A DNA stretch of 64,000 nt from Glycine soja. Lineage: Eukaryota > Streptophyta > Magnoliopsida > Fabales > Fabaceae. Position numbers and translations under genes: made by a program. This document shows, one piece after another, positions 1 through 10,727 of the stretch. The notes beneath the pieces were generated by a model, which saw only the letters and a list, made by a program, of their open reading frames with translations, searched no databases and was not told where the DNA came from. Location of the stretch: NCBI RefSeq assembly GCF_004193775.1, contig NC_041010.1, positions 46,861,562-46,925,561 of the forward strand, in the 5' to 3' direction. Every line of letters begins with the position of its first letter. The first letter of the stretch is position 1.

Positions 1-579
1 AGAATCACAATCAACTACATGTTCATCAAATCTTTCCTCAAAAAATGAGTAAAAATAAGTTTAATACAACATAGTCTCTCATAGTAGACTTGAGCTGCAC
101 ATACACATATGAGTAGTTACAGGTTGCGGTATTAACGAATCAACAATTTTAAATTATTGAATCATGACATGACAAATAAAGAATTTTGAATGATTATATT
201 TTGCTGTTTTGATCTGACAAGAGTGAAAAGTATTTAAAAATTTCATTCTTTTTGCTTACTTACGTTCTCAAATTTATCCGTTTGACCCTGAAGTTTGATT
301 AAAACAAATCTATGCCAATAATTTATTTTAAAATAAACCCATTTTTTATATAAAAAAATTGTAAAAATACCAAAATGGATAAATCGCTCCCATTATCATA
401 CTCATTAGTCAATAGTACTTTTCTTCCATAGTCCATAGTCCATACACATTACTCAACTCATCCTTTCTGGTTCTGGTTCAACACAGCACACCATTTCTAA
501 TGCTGTAAAATTTGTACCATGCAGCAAGGGGCTCTGCTTCTGCTTTTGTGCTTGGTCTCTCTGTTCCCCCTCACTCACT
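1..579. promoter_or_regulatory. Upstream region and 5' leader of the PRC-barrel gene
   Basis: No gene is seen in the first 500 bases; the sequence is AT-rich and is the probable promoter of the gene starting at 580. A triple 'ccatagt'-like run lies near 427-448. The leader holds a two-codon uORF (ATG CTG TAA) at about 500 and a 22-codon uORF at 519-587 that overlaps the main start out of frame. No convincing TATA box was picked out. Confidence 0.4.
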
Positions 580-587
580 ATGCCTGA
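519..587 (+). CDS. Upstream ORF overlapping the PRC-barrel start codon
   Basis: A 22-codon ORF runs from ATG at 519 to TGA at 585-587 and overlaps the main ATG (580) in another frame by 8 bases. The predicted peptide is unusually hydrophobic, with a run of five leucines early on, and resembles a signal peptide. If the transcript starts upstream of 519, scanning ribosomes would meet this ATG first and end past the main start, which would lower main-ORF translation. Whether the mRNA includes it is unknown. Confidence 0.4.
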   Translation: MQQGALLLLLCLVSLFPLTHYA

Positions 588-3500
588 CTTTCTTGCCACA
601 AACCCACTTACCTTTTCAGCTGCAGAATCTCCAAGATTCCCCTTCCTCAATTCACGCCCAACTCTTACACCAAGAACCCAACTCAACCCAAATTCCCGTG
701 TCCTCTTTTCTCCCAAACCATCCAAAACCAGTTGCAATAACAAGAGTGTCTCTTTGGCACTGAGCTCCAGGTCGAATGAAGGGCCATCAAGGGGTTATGG
801 CTTTTACAACGAGCTTGAGTTTGAGGACAGAAATGAGGAAACTTTGGGGTTGGAGATAAACCCTGTTGTTGCTGAGGATTCCCAGAGTGAAACTGAGTCT
901 CTCCCATTTGATGGGGTGGAAGGTGATGATAATTATAAGGGAGAGGATGATTTGGTTCGGGTTCAGGGGGATGCAGATGGAGATGGGGATGGTTTGAAGA
1001 AAGATTATGATGATGACGATGATCAAGGTGAGAATGAGAAATTTGGAGGTAAACTTAGAGTCAGAAGAGGTAAACAGGTAATTAGAAGGTCGAATTTGTT
1101 GGCCAAGCAAGTGATCAGTATTCGCTCTGCGCTTAGCTTGGGGTTCGTTTCACAGCTTTGGGTGGACACTTCCTCTGTGAGTCTTGAAAATAGTTGCTGA
1201 ACCTTAGTTTTGTGCTGATTGTTTGTTTGTTCATTTTGTTAGGGAGCAAGCTTTTTTTGGAATTTGTTAATAGTATTTGTTTGTTTTGTTGATAATGATG
1301 TCTTATTTGTGGGACTAAGAATTAATTTGTTTATATATTTTATCTTTTGGTGGATTCCATTTTCAGTGGATGGTGTTGTTTGTGGAGGTTAGACCAAACT
1401 TGCTCTCTGGGGATTCAGAGAAATTCCTTCTGGAGGACATTAGTCAGGTATAAGAAGTTTGGAATTTGGGATTGACCCCTTTCTCTGTTGAATGTGTATA
1501 TGCTTGCTTCATACGTACTTTTCTGGAATGACGTCACATCACCACGTTGAACACAATATTCACGTCAAAACCGATAAAAAAAAAAAGGCAGAAGCTAAAA
1601 CAAATGCATCAAAAGGACGTGGATCGGGCATATGCGACTCCAAAGCAAACACACTGTTAGTCTTAGGATTGCTTTTATATCTATTTTGGGGATTTTTTGA
1701 ATTTTTGGCCTGCAATAATATGAAAGATATTAGCATTACTTAGGAATTTCCCAGGCGGAGGGCTTGCTAAACCTTTTTGTCAAAAGTTTCCAATGCATTG
1801 TGTGTTCAGATGGCAAATTTCCAGCTTGGCTTTGTTTTGTAAGGGTTTTAAACCCTTGTGTTGAAAGTTTCCAATGCATTTTATGTTCTGATGGCAAATA
1901 TCCCGCTTGGCTTTGTACTTTGTCTTGTGGCTGTATTGAACTCCTAATAGTAAATATGGTGTAGCTTGTTATTTTGCCAACAAGTAACTTGGGTATTTCA
2001 CTATATTGAGTATTCTGCATGTTCCTTTTTCAGATTGGAGATGTTGTCCTTGTCCAGGATGAAAGTGTGATAGACAATGAATTTAAAATGGTTGGATTGG
2101 AGACACTGGTATGTTTTACTGTTTTACACGACTCAAACTTGTGGATTAGTATTTTTTTAAATTGTTTATTTGAGTTCATTATCTGGCAGAATATGGATAA
2201 GAAGTGTCTTTAACTATATGTATTATGTGGTACTCAAACTCTGATGTGTTGCTGAAAGAGTGCAGATTTATTATGTTTCATGCAAAGACTGAAATCTTGC
2301 CTTAGAGGGAAACATTTATATTGTTTAAAGTATCTGGCCATATAATAGTTGTTTCTTTTTTCTTCTATGGTTTGTAAATTATGTCAACATAACCCCTGAT
2401 AATTTCATGTTGTCAGATGTTTATTTATGGATTTGGTTAGGAGAATGTGATCTCTCCTCTTTTGAATACTCTTTTTCCTTCTAACTAAAGAGTAAATTTC
2501 TCTATTTGAATATTTATGAATGTGGATCTCAAGAACTTTTATTTGAATGTGTTCAATATATCCTCACATGGGTTATCCAGTTGCATTGTAAGATGTTATT
2601 TTATAGCTAACATTAGTGGTGGATTTAGGTGAAGATTACAAGGCTAACACATTTAGCATACATCTTAAGCCTATCCAAGTACATATGGGACTAGTTACAG
2701 GAGTAATTTGCAAACCTGATTAGGATTTTATTCAAATTTCTTTATTTGTTATCACAAATGATGTATAATAAGACCAAAGCTATACTACTCAAAGCGGATC
2801 GGAATAAAGAATTTCTTTGTGACTTTGGTTCTTTGAGAACTACGAACTTATTTGATTCTTTCAGTTGGGTTCAAATCAGAGTAAGAAGCCCATGACTTGT
2901 TGCTTAGAAAAGCAAGAACCTTGGTATAAGGCATGGATAGTCAACGCCACAACCAGATAAAATTACCTAGTTGATAAGTTGGATGAACACACCAATGAAA
3001 GAATCAGATAAGTTCATACCTTTTGGGTTCACATCAATAGGGTGCTTCACAGCTTGACACTAGGTAATTGCAATGAATTTTTCTTTAATTTTTTTTCAAA
3101 ATGAATTTGGCATTTAAATTGCCAGCTGGGTAGCTTGAATTTATTTATTTATTTGGTGAAGAGGGAAATCATCAAGACATTAAACTAACATTTGGAGTGT
3201 AGTAGATGTGACTTACAAATACGTTGAATTTCATCATCATTTACTTTGAGCTATTTTAAGCAAGAGAGATAGAGACAGAAGCCAGACATGATTCAAGGTT
3301 TCAAACAGCTGAAAAAATAAGGGGGAATCAATCATGGCTTGTTTATTATGTCTCTTAAATTGATATAAGTTAGGGGATATCTTAATTTGGTTGCATTTAC
3401 TAGGTTGGATACAAAGTTGTAACACCCTCTCGAAGGAATATTGGAAAGGTGAGTATATATCTCTTGCACCATGTTATTTTCACCAAATTATTCATCTGTT

Positions 3501-4898
3501 ATGTAATTATGGAAATCTTAAATTTTAGGTGCGAGGGTACACTTTCAGTATCAATTCAGGTGCTGTTGAAGAACTTGAACTTGATTCATTTGGACTATCC
3601 ATTATTCCATCAAGTTTGGTAAGTGGGTGCAGTTAATAGTACATGTACAGAACTAGATTGCATGCAAGTTCTGTCAATTTAATTGAAAATATGCAAACAA
3701 ACTTGTTACATTTTAGGTGAGTACCTACGCTTTGCTGGTTGAGGACGTGCTGGAAGTAGTATTTGACGCAGTTGTTGTGCATGAAGCTGCAGCTTTACGA
3801 ATTCAAAGGCTTTCTAAGGTACCTTTAGTTCAAGAATAAAACTGCCAGGTTTGCTTGGTGATATACATTGCTTCTGTTTCTTAGCTGCTGAAAGTTTTTA
3901 TGGATAATGCATAGAAGCATAAAATTCTGATACCTGCCGTTTGGTTTCTCCTGCATATGGCATATTAGGTTCATGCTTTAAGTAGAGTCATCTATTTATA
4001 TTTGGTAATTTTTGGCTTTGTTCCATTTTATATGAGATAGTTGATAGTTGATGCTGCCATCTTTGCCATAGTTTCAAAAACTAGACTGGACTGGTCAGTT
4101 TGATTGATTAGACTGAGAACCAGTTCGGATCAAGATCTGATCAAGTTGTCAGTCTAGATAATCCAAAAAATCAGGAAAGTAAAAAACCAGTTTGAACTGG
4201 TTTTTAAAAAAGTATTTTAAAAATTTACTTCTAAATTATTTTAAAAATAAACAAAGACCTGTATGAGATTTGCATGTGTTGCTATTATTTAACTATTTAT
4301 TATGAATGCTTTATCTTTTAAGACATGTAAAATGATTATTTTTATAGTAATCTAAAATTTTATTTATGTAATTTATTACTAAATATATTATATAATATTA
4401 AAATATATATTTAATTATTACCAATTTGGTCCCTGTTTAACTATGGTTGAACTATGAACACAGACTAAATACCTTCTCAATTACTAGTTTAGTTTTGAAA
4501 ACGTTGATCTTTGTAATAACTAATAAGCCTACTTAGTTTGGTTTTGAAAACATTGAACAGAGAATAAATCTAGGACCTTTCTTTTTATTTTTTAGGACCT
4601 GTCTCATTAAAATAAATTCAAATATTTGGGCATCCTTTAATCGTTCTTTGTAATAACTAATAAGCCATTGATTTATTTTGTCCTATTGATCATAAAGCAA
4701 CCCATCTGTTTGTGCTAGGGGTTTTTGGGCAACCAGAATGTGAGAATTTCAGTGGATGATTTTGAAGATTTAGACTCTGAACAATCTGATACATACGGTC
4801 CTATTTCAAGGAGAAGAAAAAGTACCGGAGGAAAGAAACCTAATCAAAGAGATTGGGATGATGAAGATAATTGGGAGCTTCCGATGGACTATCCTTGA
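580..4898 (+). CDS. Plastid-type PRC-barrel-like protein, 7 exons, 389 aa
   Basis: Coding exons: 580-1176, 1367-1447, 2034-2108, 3404-3448, 3529-3618, 3717-3818, 4719-4898. All introns are GT-AG and fall at phase 0. The product starts with about 65 residues rich in Ser, Thr, Pro and Asn with few acids, as in a chloroplast transit peptide. A strongly acidic linker follows (Asp runs near 125-150), then a folded part from about residue 170 that begins SNLLAKQVISIRSA and has two PRC-barrel-like beta modules (one around GDVVLVQDE, one around TPSRRNIGKVRGY). The C-terminus is charged and ends near NWELPMDYP. PRC-barrel proteins occur in cyanobacteria and plastids; no enzymatic role is known to me. 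The fold is assigned by eye; the exon model is well supported by seven in-phase junctions. Introns carry an 81-bp duplication (1783-1935) and a hAT-type MITE (4067-4506). Confidence 0.85.
1783..1935. repeat. Two-copy 81-bp tandem repeat in intron 2 of the PRC-barrel gene
   Basis: The phrase agtttccaatgcatt occurs at 1785 and again at 1866, and the following 60 bases (gttcagatggcaaat, then gcttggctttg) match with a few substitutions. The spacing is 81 bases. It lies wholly in an intron; no coding role is seen. Confidence 0.75.
4067..4506. mobile_element. hAT-type MITE (about 440 bp) in intron 6 of the PRC-barrel gene
   Basis: The left end reads CATAGTTTCAAAAACTAGAC. The reverse complement of the right end reads CAACGTTTTCAAAACTAAAC, giving imperfect terminal inverted repeats that begin with CA. 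The element is flanked by ATCTTTGC (4059-4066) and ATCTTTGT (4507-4514), an 8-bp target duplication with 7 of 8 matching, the size used by hAT transposases. The interior codes for nothing. A second right-end-like piece (ttttgaaaacattg) and a 22-bp direct repeat (tctttgtaataactaataag) follow at 4508-4668, so the site may have been hit more than once. Confidence 0.7.
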
Positions 4899-5315
4899 TT
4901 CTAATGGATTTTCTACTAAATTTCATGTAAAACACATTTTTGTTTATTAAAAATAATGAAAATTTGAATAAACCTATTAAATACACCAAAAGGAAATTCT
5001 TTTACTTTTTCACTTTTGGTTATGAGTAGGTTTTCATTTAGTTGTACAGTTAGTTTCATCGAATTTCTTTAGATTTTTTTTTGGATATTTATTTTAGCAA
5101 TCTCTGTCCTATAGTATTTCCTATCCACACTGAATAAATGATCGACATGTAATGATAAGCAATTTCCTATAGTTTGACAAAGATGGTGTTTCTTCTTTTG
5201 ATAAGCAATTAAATGTGTATTGAAAAAAAGTGCGCTCTTTCATCTGTAATGATTTCAATCATCATAATTAGAATTATTATATATAATAATTTATTAAATT
5301 AAATAAGGTAAAAAA

Positions 5316-5399
5316 CATTTCAATACATGCATTATTTATTCTATAATCTTTCAATAATTTATTATTTATTTATAGAATAAATAATGTATGTAATGAAAG
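5316..5399. repeat. Inverted repeat (stem about 28 bp, loop about 27 bp)
   Basis: The left arm 5316-5344 (containing atgcattatttattctat) is nearly the reverse complement of the right arm 5372-5399 (atagaataaataatgtatg). It could be a small MITE core or a hairpin-forming 3' flank. No flanking duplication was identified. Confidence 0.6.
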
Positions 5400-6226
5400 A
5401 TAGAAATTATAGAATAAATATTTTATCTGCCCGATGGCATTCATGCAATTGTATAGAAAGATATTAGTTTAAACTTTATATAATTTTATTTTGAACTTTT
5501 TGGTTTTTTTTCCGTGTAAACTCACAAGGCCGTATTCTATTAAACTTTTGAATTTGAATTTAGGATATTTTTTTTAAAACAAAAAAGTACCGTTAGTGCC
5601 AGGTCATATTTTTTAAAATTAATTTCTACCCATTGGCTAAGATTTAAAATGATGCTTTTTTAAAAAAAATATAAATATAAAAAAAATATTGGCATTTCTC
5701 TTTAAATTGGAGAAAAAGCATTGTTGGAAGTAAAGCTTATTTTCATCATAATATAGTTATAAATTGTAAATTCATGTTACAAAATATCAATTTACTTTAA
5801 CTCACCGAAAATGTCTAATTCGATTAGTACATAACATGTTTAATTGAGCGGCGGTGCATTTGAGAGATTCAGGTTGAATCCAACACTATTTTTGTATTGC
5901 TTCAGATTTTCACATCCTCGATATTTTTGGATATGGATGCAAATCCAAACACTCACATCTATTGGTGTTTGATTCCTACAAATAAAACAAAATATTTTAA
6001 CCTGTTAATTATTCCAAATTTAACTCTTTATTAGTAACAATGTAAAACATAAAATTTAGTTAAAGTGAGCTTAGATCTAAAATGTAATCAAATTGTGTGC
6101 CAATCTATATATTTTTTTAAAATTAGGCGAGAATCCAATGTAGTAAACTTTTTTAAAAGCAAAAATCATTATTAGCAAGCCCTACCCCAAGTCCAAAAAA
6201 AAAAAAAGAAAAAAAGAAAAAAGCAC

Positions 6227-6237
6227 TAGCCGTTAGC
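6227..6237 (-). promoter_or_regulatory. MSA-like (M-specific activator) element
   Basis: Read on the - strand this is GCTAACGGCTA, which fits the plant MSA consensus (Y)C(Y)AACGG(YY)A at all but the first base. MSA sites are bound by three-repeat MYB factors and drive G2/M expression. It lies about 145 bases before the ATG of a protein with D-box and KEN degrons, which makes a mitotic role more plausible. A single short motif is weak evidence alone. Confidence 0.45.
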
Positions 6238-6381
6238 GCCTGTCTGGTTTCAAATTCAAAACTCACCTCATGCTTATGTCTTCTCCACCTCTTTTATTCA
6301 CCCCTCCCTTTCACTTCCCCTTCACCTCCCAATCCCAAATCAATAACAAACAAACCAAACACGACATAAACGCAAACGCAG

Positions 6382-7204
6382 ATGCTAACTCCGACGACCG
6401 GAGTGCCGAAGCTCCGGCCGCGATCCGGCCGGACGCCGCTTCAGCTTAAGAACTCTCCGGCCGATCCCATCCAGCCTTCCGCGAAGCTCAAGTCGAAGCC
6501 ATATTTTGAGATTTCGTTGATCGATAAAGAGAATAATCCGATCGCCGCCGTTGCGGTTCCGCCGGCTGTGCCGCCGGAGACGTCGCTGGCGGAGGAGCTC
6601 AGCGCGGTCAAGAAGAAGCTGGAGAGGATGAGGGCGGACAAGGAGAGAACGGAGAAAATACTGAACGAGAAACACGCGCTGCTGGACGCGTGGATGAAGG
6701 AGATGGAAGAGCGAGGGGAGATTCAGAAGAACTTCGAGATAGAGGTTGACCGGTTGTTCCGGTTGAAGGAACTCAAGTATCGCTGCATGGTTCGCACAAC
6801 AATAACAACACATTTTCGGTTCGATTCGTTTTTCAGCTTAGATTTCTCGATGCTGATTTTTTTTTCTTTCTCTTTTATTGGAACAGAGAGTTTCTCCGAT
6901 GAGAACGCTTAGGGAGAAGGAACAAGGAAAGATCGTGAACGAAGCGCCATCGCAATCATCGGAGGTACTTGATTTTCTAATTTAATTTTGTGGTTTTTGC
7001 ATGTATTAGTCGATTGAAGAGAGCGAGAATTGAGAAATGTGCCTTTGTTTTGGTGTTGAGAAGGTGAAAACAGAGGAAACAATGGCATCGGAATCGGAAT
7101 CGGAATCGGAATCTGAATCTGTTGGAGGTGAATGCCAAGTTCTGCAGAGTCCTGGTTCAGCTTGTTCACAAACTCATACTACACACACAAAATCCGATAG
7201 TTGA
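6382..7204 (+). CDS. Small coiled-coil protein with D-box and KEN box, 208 aa
   Basis: Exons: 6382-6789, 6887-6964, 7064-7204, all phase 0. The first donor is a plain ATG|GTTCGC, so that junction is the least certain. Residues 17-24 are RTPLQLKN, an exact RxxLxxxN destruction box. Residues 48-53 are DKENNP, a textbook KEN box with acidic and proline flanks. Residues 69-135 are charged and heptad-like (EELSAVKKKLERMRADKE), a likely coiled coil. Exon 3 encodes an acidic Ser-Glu repeat from a 6-base repeat at 7091-7120. Exon 1 is far richer in G+C than its surroundings. I do not recognise the family with certainty. The inference is a protein degraded by the anaphase-promoting complex in mitosis; the MSA-like promoter site agrees. 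Alternatively it is an unrelated nuclear protein with chance motifs. Confidence 0.8.
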
Positions 7205-8094
7205 GACAGAGTTTCTTTATGGAATTTTTCAATACATAATTGCTCGTTATGTTTTTTTTTCCTCTTCAATTTATGTGAATTTCACATTGCTATTTGTACT
7301 TCTTTTTCATTATTATCATTACTTTTTAAGAAAGAAAATGGCTCAATTTATATGGCTGATAATCGATAAACTTGAAAGCATTCTGTTGATATTTCCTTTT
7401 CTCTTTTTCCTCCCTCTTTTATGTTCAGCTATTACTCAGACGATCACAGCGTATATATTGTAATCAAATGGAGAATTAGCCATCTATGGTTTCGTTCCCA
7501 AGGCAATTTAATTATGCCCTAAAATTGAAATCTATGCCTGTTATGCAAGACATTTAATCATGTTAGTTTAATTGCAAGGAAAGCATTTTTTTTAAGGAAA
7601 GTAAACAACATAGATTTTTTTGACTGAAAGTAAACAGCATATTAACGTGTTTATTTATTTTTAGTGTGAAATATCTATCAATATTATCATGATTAACTTC
7701 CGTTGGCTTAAAAAAAGTTTTCTTAGGCTTAGTTGACCAATATGAATAGAAAATTTTCTTTTAATTATGCTTTTTTTTCTTAAAAAAAACCCAAATATTT
7801 ACTTAAAAATTTGAGTCCACTTCATACTTTTTATACATTCATAAACTAGCATCATTTTTTTTTGTTTTTTTAAGATTAAATTAAATTCTCACTGGATTGC
7901 ATATTCAGGGATCAAAATCTTAATTTACTTCCCAAACAAAATTTATTATGCTCCCTTAGTGTAAAAAATTTACATTATTATGAAATACATATCATTAGAG
8001 TTTTGCCGATAGAACTATACTTTATTTCAACCCAAATCTTCAATTTTGGGTTTGTTTTGAAACATATTATGTGGGGTGGGGGGGGTTCTGTTTT

Positions 8095-8450
8095 TAAGCA
8101 TTCTGCCATGACTATAAGTGAAATGATCCATGTGACGTCAAGGCAGCATTAAGAGGGCATGGCATTTCACCATTCCCTTTGGCGGAACAGGAATGGCTTT
8201 TTTTTCAGCTTTTCAGAAGTTGCTTCAGGTTTTTCAGGAGCTTCAGTTGCACGTCAGCTTTTTTAGGTATGTATTTCGCCAATACGGATGGCAAAATATT
8301 TGTAATTAAAAAAAAAATCCCCCATTCCTAACGGTGAAATGGTTGGGTATATAATAAAAAAAATTATTTCGACTGCCTATACCGAAAATTGCTTCGCACT
8401 CCAGAAGAGACACACCACTTTCACTTTCAATTCAAGTATTCTTTCTCCAT
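8095..8450 (+). other. Promoter-like or solo-LTR-like patch of unknown origin
   Basis: This stretch is less AT-rich than its flanks. It contains a perfect TGACGTCA palindrome (8133-8140) and, about 200 bases on, a TATA-like gggtatataata (near 8344). Related words recur in opposite orientation (catttcaccattcc near 8163 and ggtgaaatggttggg near 8332). It resembles a regulatory module or a remnant LTR, but no partner repeat or primer binding site was found. Confidence 0.25.
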
Positions 8451-8641
8451 TCTTCGTGGTATTTGTCTCTCATTTTAGATAGTATGTCTCACTTTCAAGT
8501 AATATTTTTTTAGAATTAAGTTTTAATTTAAAGTTTAACTGCAATAGTATTTTTTATAATTAGATTTTTATATTTTGAAGTTTTTGTTGTTATGATTAAT
8601 TATTTATAATATTTTTTTAAAGTATATTTTGGTATATGAAG

Positions 8642-9104
8642 AATTCAGTTATAATAGTTTTATATTTCAATGGAAGGGTATACGAAGAGAATGATAGTAT
8701 AATATTTGAAGGCAGTAAAAAAACGGTTTAAATTAAACGTAAAATAAGTTTTAATGCTTTGAAAATAAGATAAAGTTATAAAATAATAAAATTATTTCTT
8801 GTATAACTTCTAAATTTTTAGTTTCAAAAAAATATGTTACGTTGTAAATTTGTGATGACAAAAATGTTAAAATTCAGTTATAACAATTTTATATTTCAAT
8901 GAAAGGATATAGGAAAAAAATGATGATGTAATATTTAAAATCAGTAAACAAGCATTAAATGTGGAATAAGTTTTAATGTTCTTAAAAGAATTTGGAAAAA
9001 AGATAAAGTTATAAAATAATGAAATTATTTCTTGTATAATTTCTAAATTTTTAATTTCAAAAAAATATATTACGTTTTAAATTTGTGATAACAAAAATGT
9101 TAAA
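8642..9104. repeat. Two-copy tandem duplication, period 229 bp
   Basis: Copy 1 starts at aattcagttataatag (8642) and copy 2 at aattcagttataacaa (8871). Both run through the same order of words (tttatatttcaatg, ataagttttaatg, gataaagttataaaataat, caaaaatgttaaaa). The copies differ by scattered substitutions and small indels. Confidence 0.8.
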
Positions 9105-9174
9105 ACTATGATCGAATTATGACATGTACTGATCTTTCATACTGCTCACATCCTGATAGTCATAGCTTTATGCT

Positions 9175-9475
9175 CACAGTTATCAAACTTGTTTAACCAT
9201 TATTCTCACATAGTTCTACATATTAATTTATCATCAATAAAAATCTAGACATATGTATGCTATATGAGAATAAAAAACATACCAAAAGTGCATGTCTGAA
9301 CATCATATTTACATGCTAGTAAGTGTCATATATCATAATAATGAAATCCACGAAAAGATATCTAAGCTCTACAGATTAAGGTTGTGAACTTATTGCAATC
9401 AAATTGGTGTAACTATGGTGTATACATGATAACTGTGAGAAATAATGGTTAAACAAGTTTGATAACGAATATGTA
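9175..9475. repeat. Inverted repeat with a perfect 25-bp core, possible MITE
   Basis: The word ttatcaaacttgtttaacca plus attatt lies near 9180-9205. Its reverse complement (aataatggttaaacaagttt plus gataa) lies near 9442-9466. Flanking words (ctcacagttatc, gttctacatatt) also recur inverted but in a different order. Ends and target duplication could not be defined. Confidence 0.55.
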
Positions 9476-10697
9476 GAACTTGAATAATTTGATAGGCATT
9501 ACAAACTGTTAATATAAACCAATAATTAAGAAAAAGACACGTGTATAATCTTATAAAGCCTAAAAATAAATAGCAACCACCAACTAATCAAATTATTTAA
9601 ATTCTACTCATTTTTTCTGACAAATGACTAATAAATGTTCTTAAACGCAATGGCCACGTGATATATAATTTGGCATGATCTCCCAATGGGATCCTTAGTC
9701 AGTGTTGCCATGTTCTTAACTTTGATTGTTTGCCTTCAATAAAAATCTTCATTAATCAAGAACTTGCGGCTTGAGGATCTTTCTTAGATTGAACACTTGC
9801 CAAAAAAAAAAAACACCTCTTCTTTTACTTTGACAGCTTCTCTTGCATCATATCTTTTAGAGTTACGTATCAGTTTTTAGAGTTAAGCATCAGGCAAATT
9901 CTCAAATATTTACAAGTTAAATAATGTTGCATAATTACTTGTATAAGTAATATTGTTACTTAACCATTTTTTAACAATAAAAAATATATTTTCTAGAAGC
10001 AACTCATTTAACATTTACGGATGAAAATAAAAAAAGCTCTTTAGTATGAAGTGGAGACAGAAAACCTCTTAAACAACTCAACAAGCATCTATATACTTTG
10101 AATACTCTTAGAAGAAAAATAATTATAAGCATACATTCATTTTCTATTCTATTACATTTTCATATTTGATTTTAATAAAAAATTCCCGTGCTTAAATACT
10201 TTTTTAGCTTTTTTCTTTTCATAATTATGTTATGTTATTAGTACGAAGTCTAAGTTTTGGGTTTCATTGAACAAGTTTCACAACAATTCAAGAATTAACC
10301 TGACTTATTTTACCACTTCTAAGTCTAAAAAAAAAAAGTACAGGCGGTAGACTTTATTTAAGAGATTTAACCATCAATTTTACCGATTTAATTAGGAAAA
10401 TAAAATGTATATGCTTATTTCTTAACAATATATATATGGTTTAGTTTTTAAGTAGCCTAAAATTATTGACATGAGGAAAAACTATTTCTCATTTTTTTTG
10501 TCCAAAATATAATTAAGTTGAGGACTTGAGGTTCTAAAAAATAAAGTGAATAAAAATTGAAAGAAAAGCCGCAGTGGAAAAGAAAGAAAGATGAATTAGT
10601 TCAGTGCTTAGGTCAGTTGATGAGGAAATTGTTATGATTGAGGTACAGGCAATTATGGTAAGACAAGTTTGGTTTTGGGAAAGGACAAAAAAAGTGC

Positions 10698-10727
10698 ATG
10701 CAGATGCAGATGCAGATGCAGATGCAG
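10698..10727. repeat. Hexanucleotide microsatellite (ATGCAG)5
   Basis: Five perfect copies of ATGCAG stand in noncoding DNA; the flanks gtgc and gtgcc do not extend the repeat. Confidence 0.9.

Larger units (their letters stand above)
4899..6381. other. Intergenic region between the PRC-barrel and coiled-coil genes
   Basis: The first part is the 3' region of the PRC-barrel gene, with AATAAA-like signals around 4965-4970. The rest is AT-rich with no supportable ORF. It contains a 28-bp-stem hairpin (5316-5399), an A-rich run (6196-6221) and, just after it, a mitosis-specific-activator-like site (6227-6237) that probably belongs to the promoter of the next gene. The leader close to 6382 is C- and A-rich. 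Confidence 0.5.

Noticed and set aside
2780..3070. Stretch in PRC-barrel intron 3 that looked like a retroelement fragment
   Set aside because: No frame or repeat end could be supported from the sequence alone.
6385..6813. 142-codon ORF on the - strand
   Set aside because: It lies opposite the GC-rich first exon of the coiled-coil gene; its Arg/Leu-rich content is what the opposite strand of that exon would give.
10698..10727. Regular repeat considered as a CRISPR-like array
   Set aside because: Units are contiguous 6-mers without spacers; a microsatellite in a plant genome.
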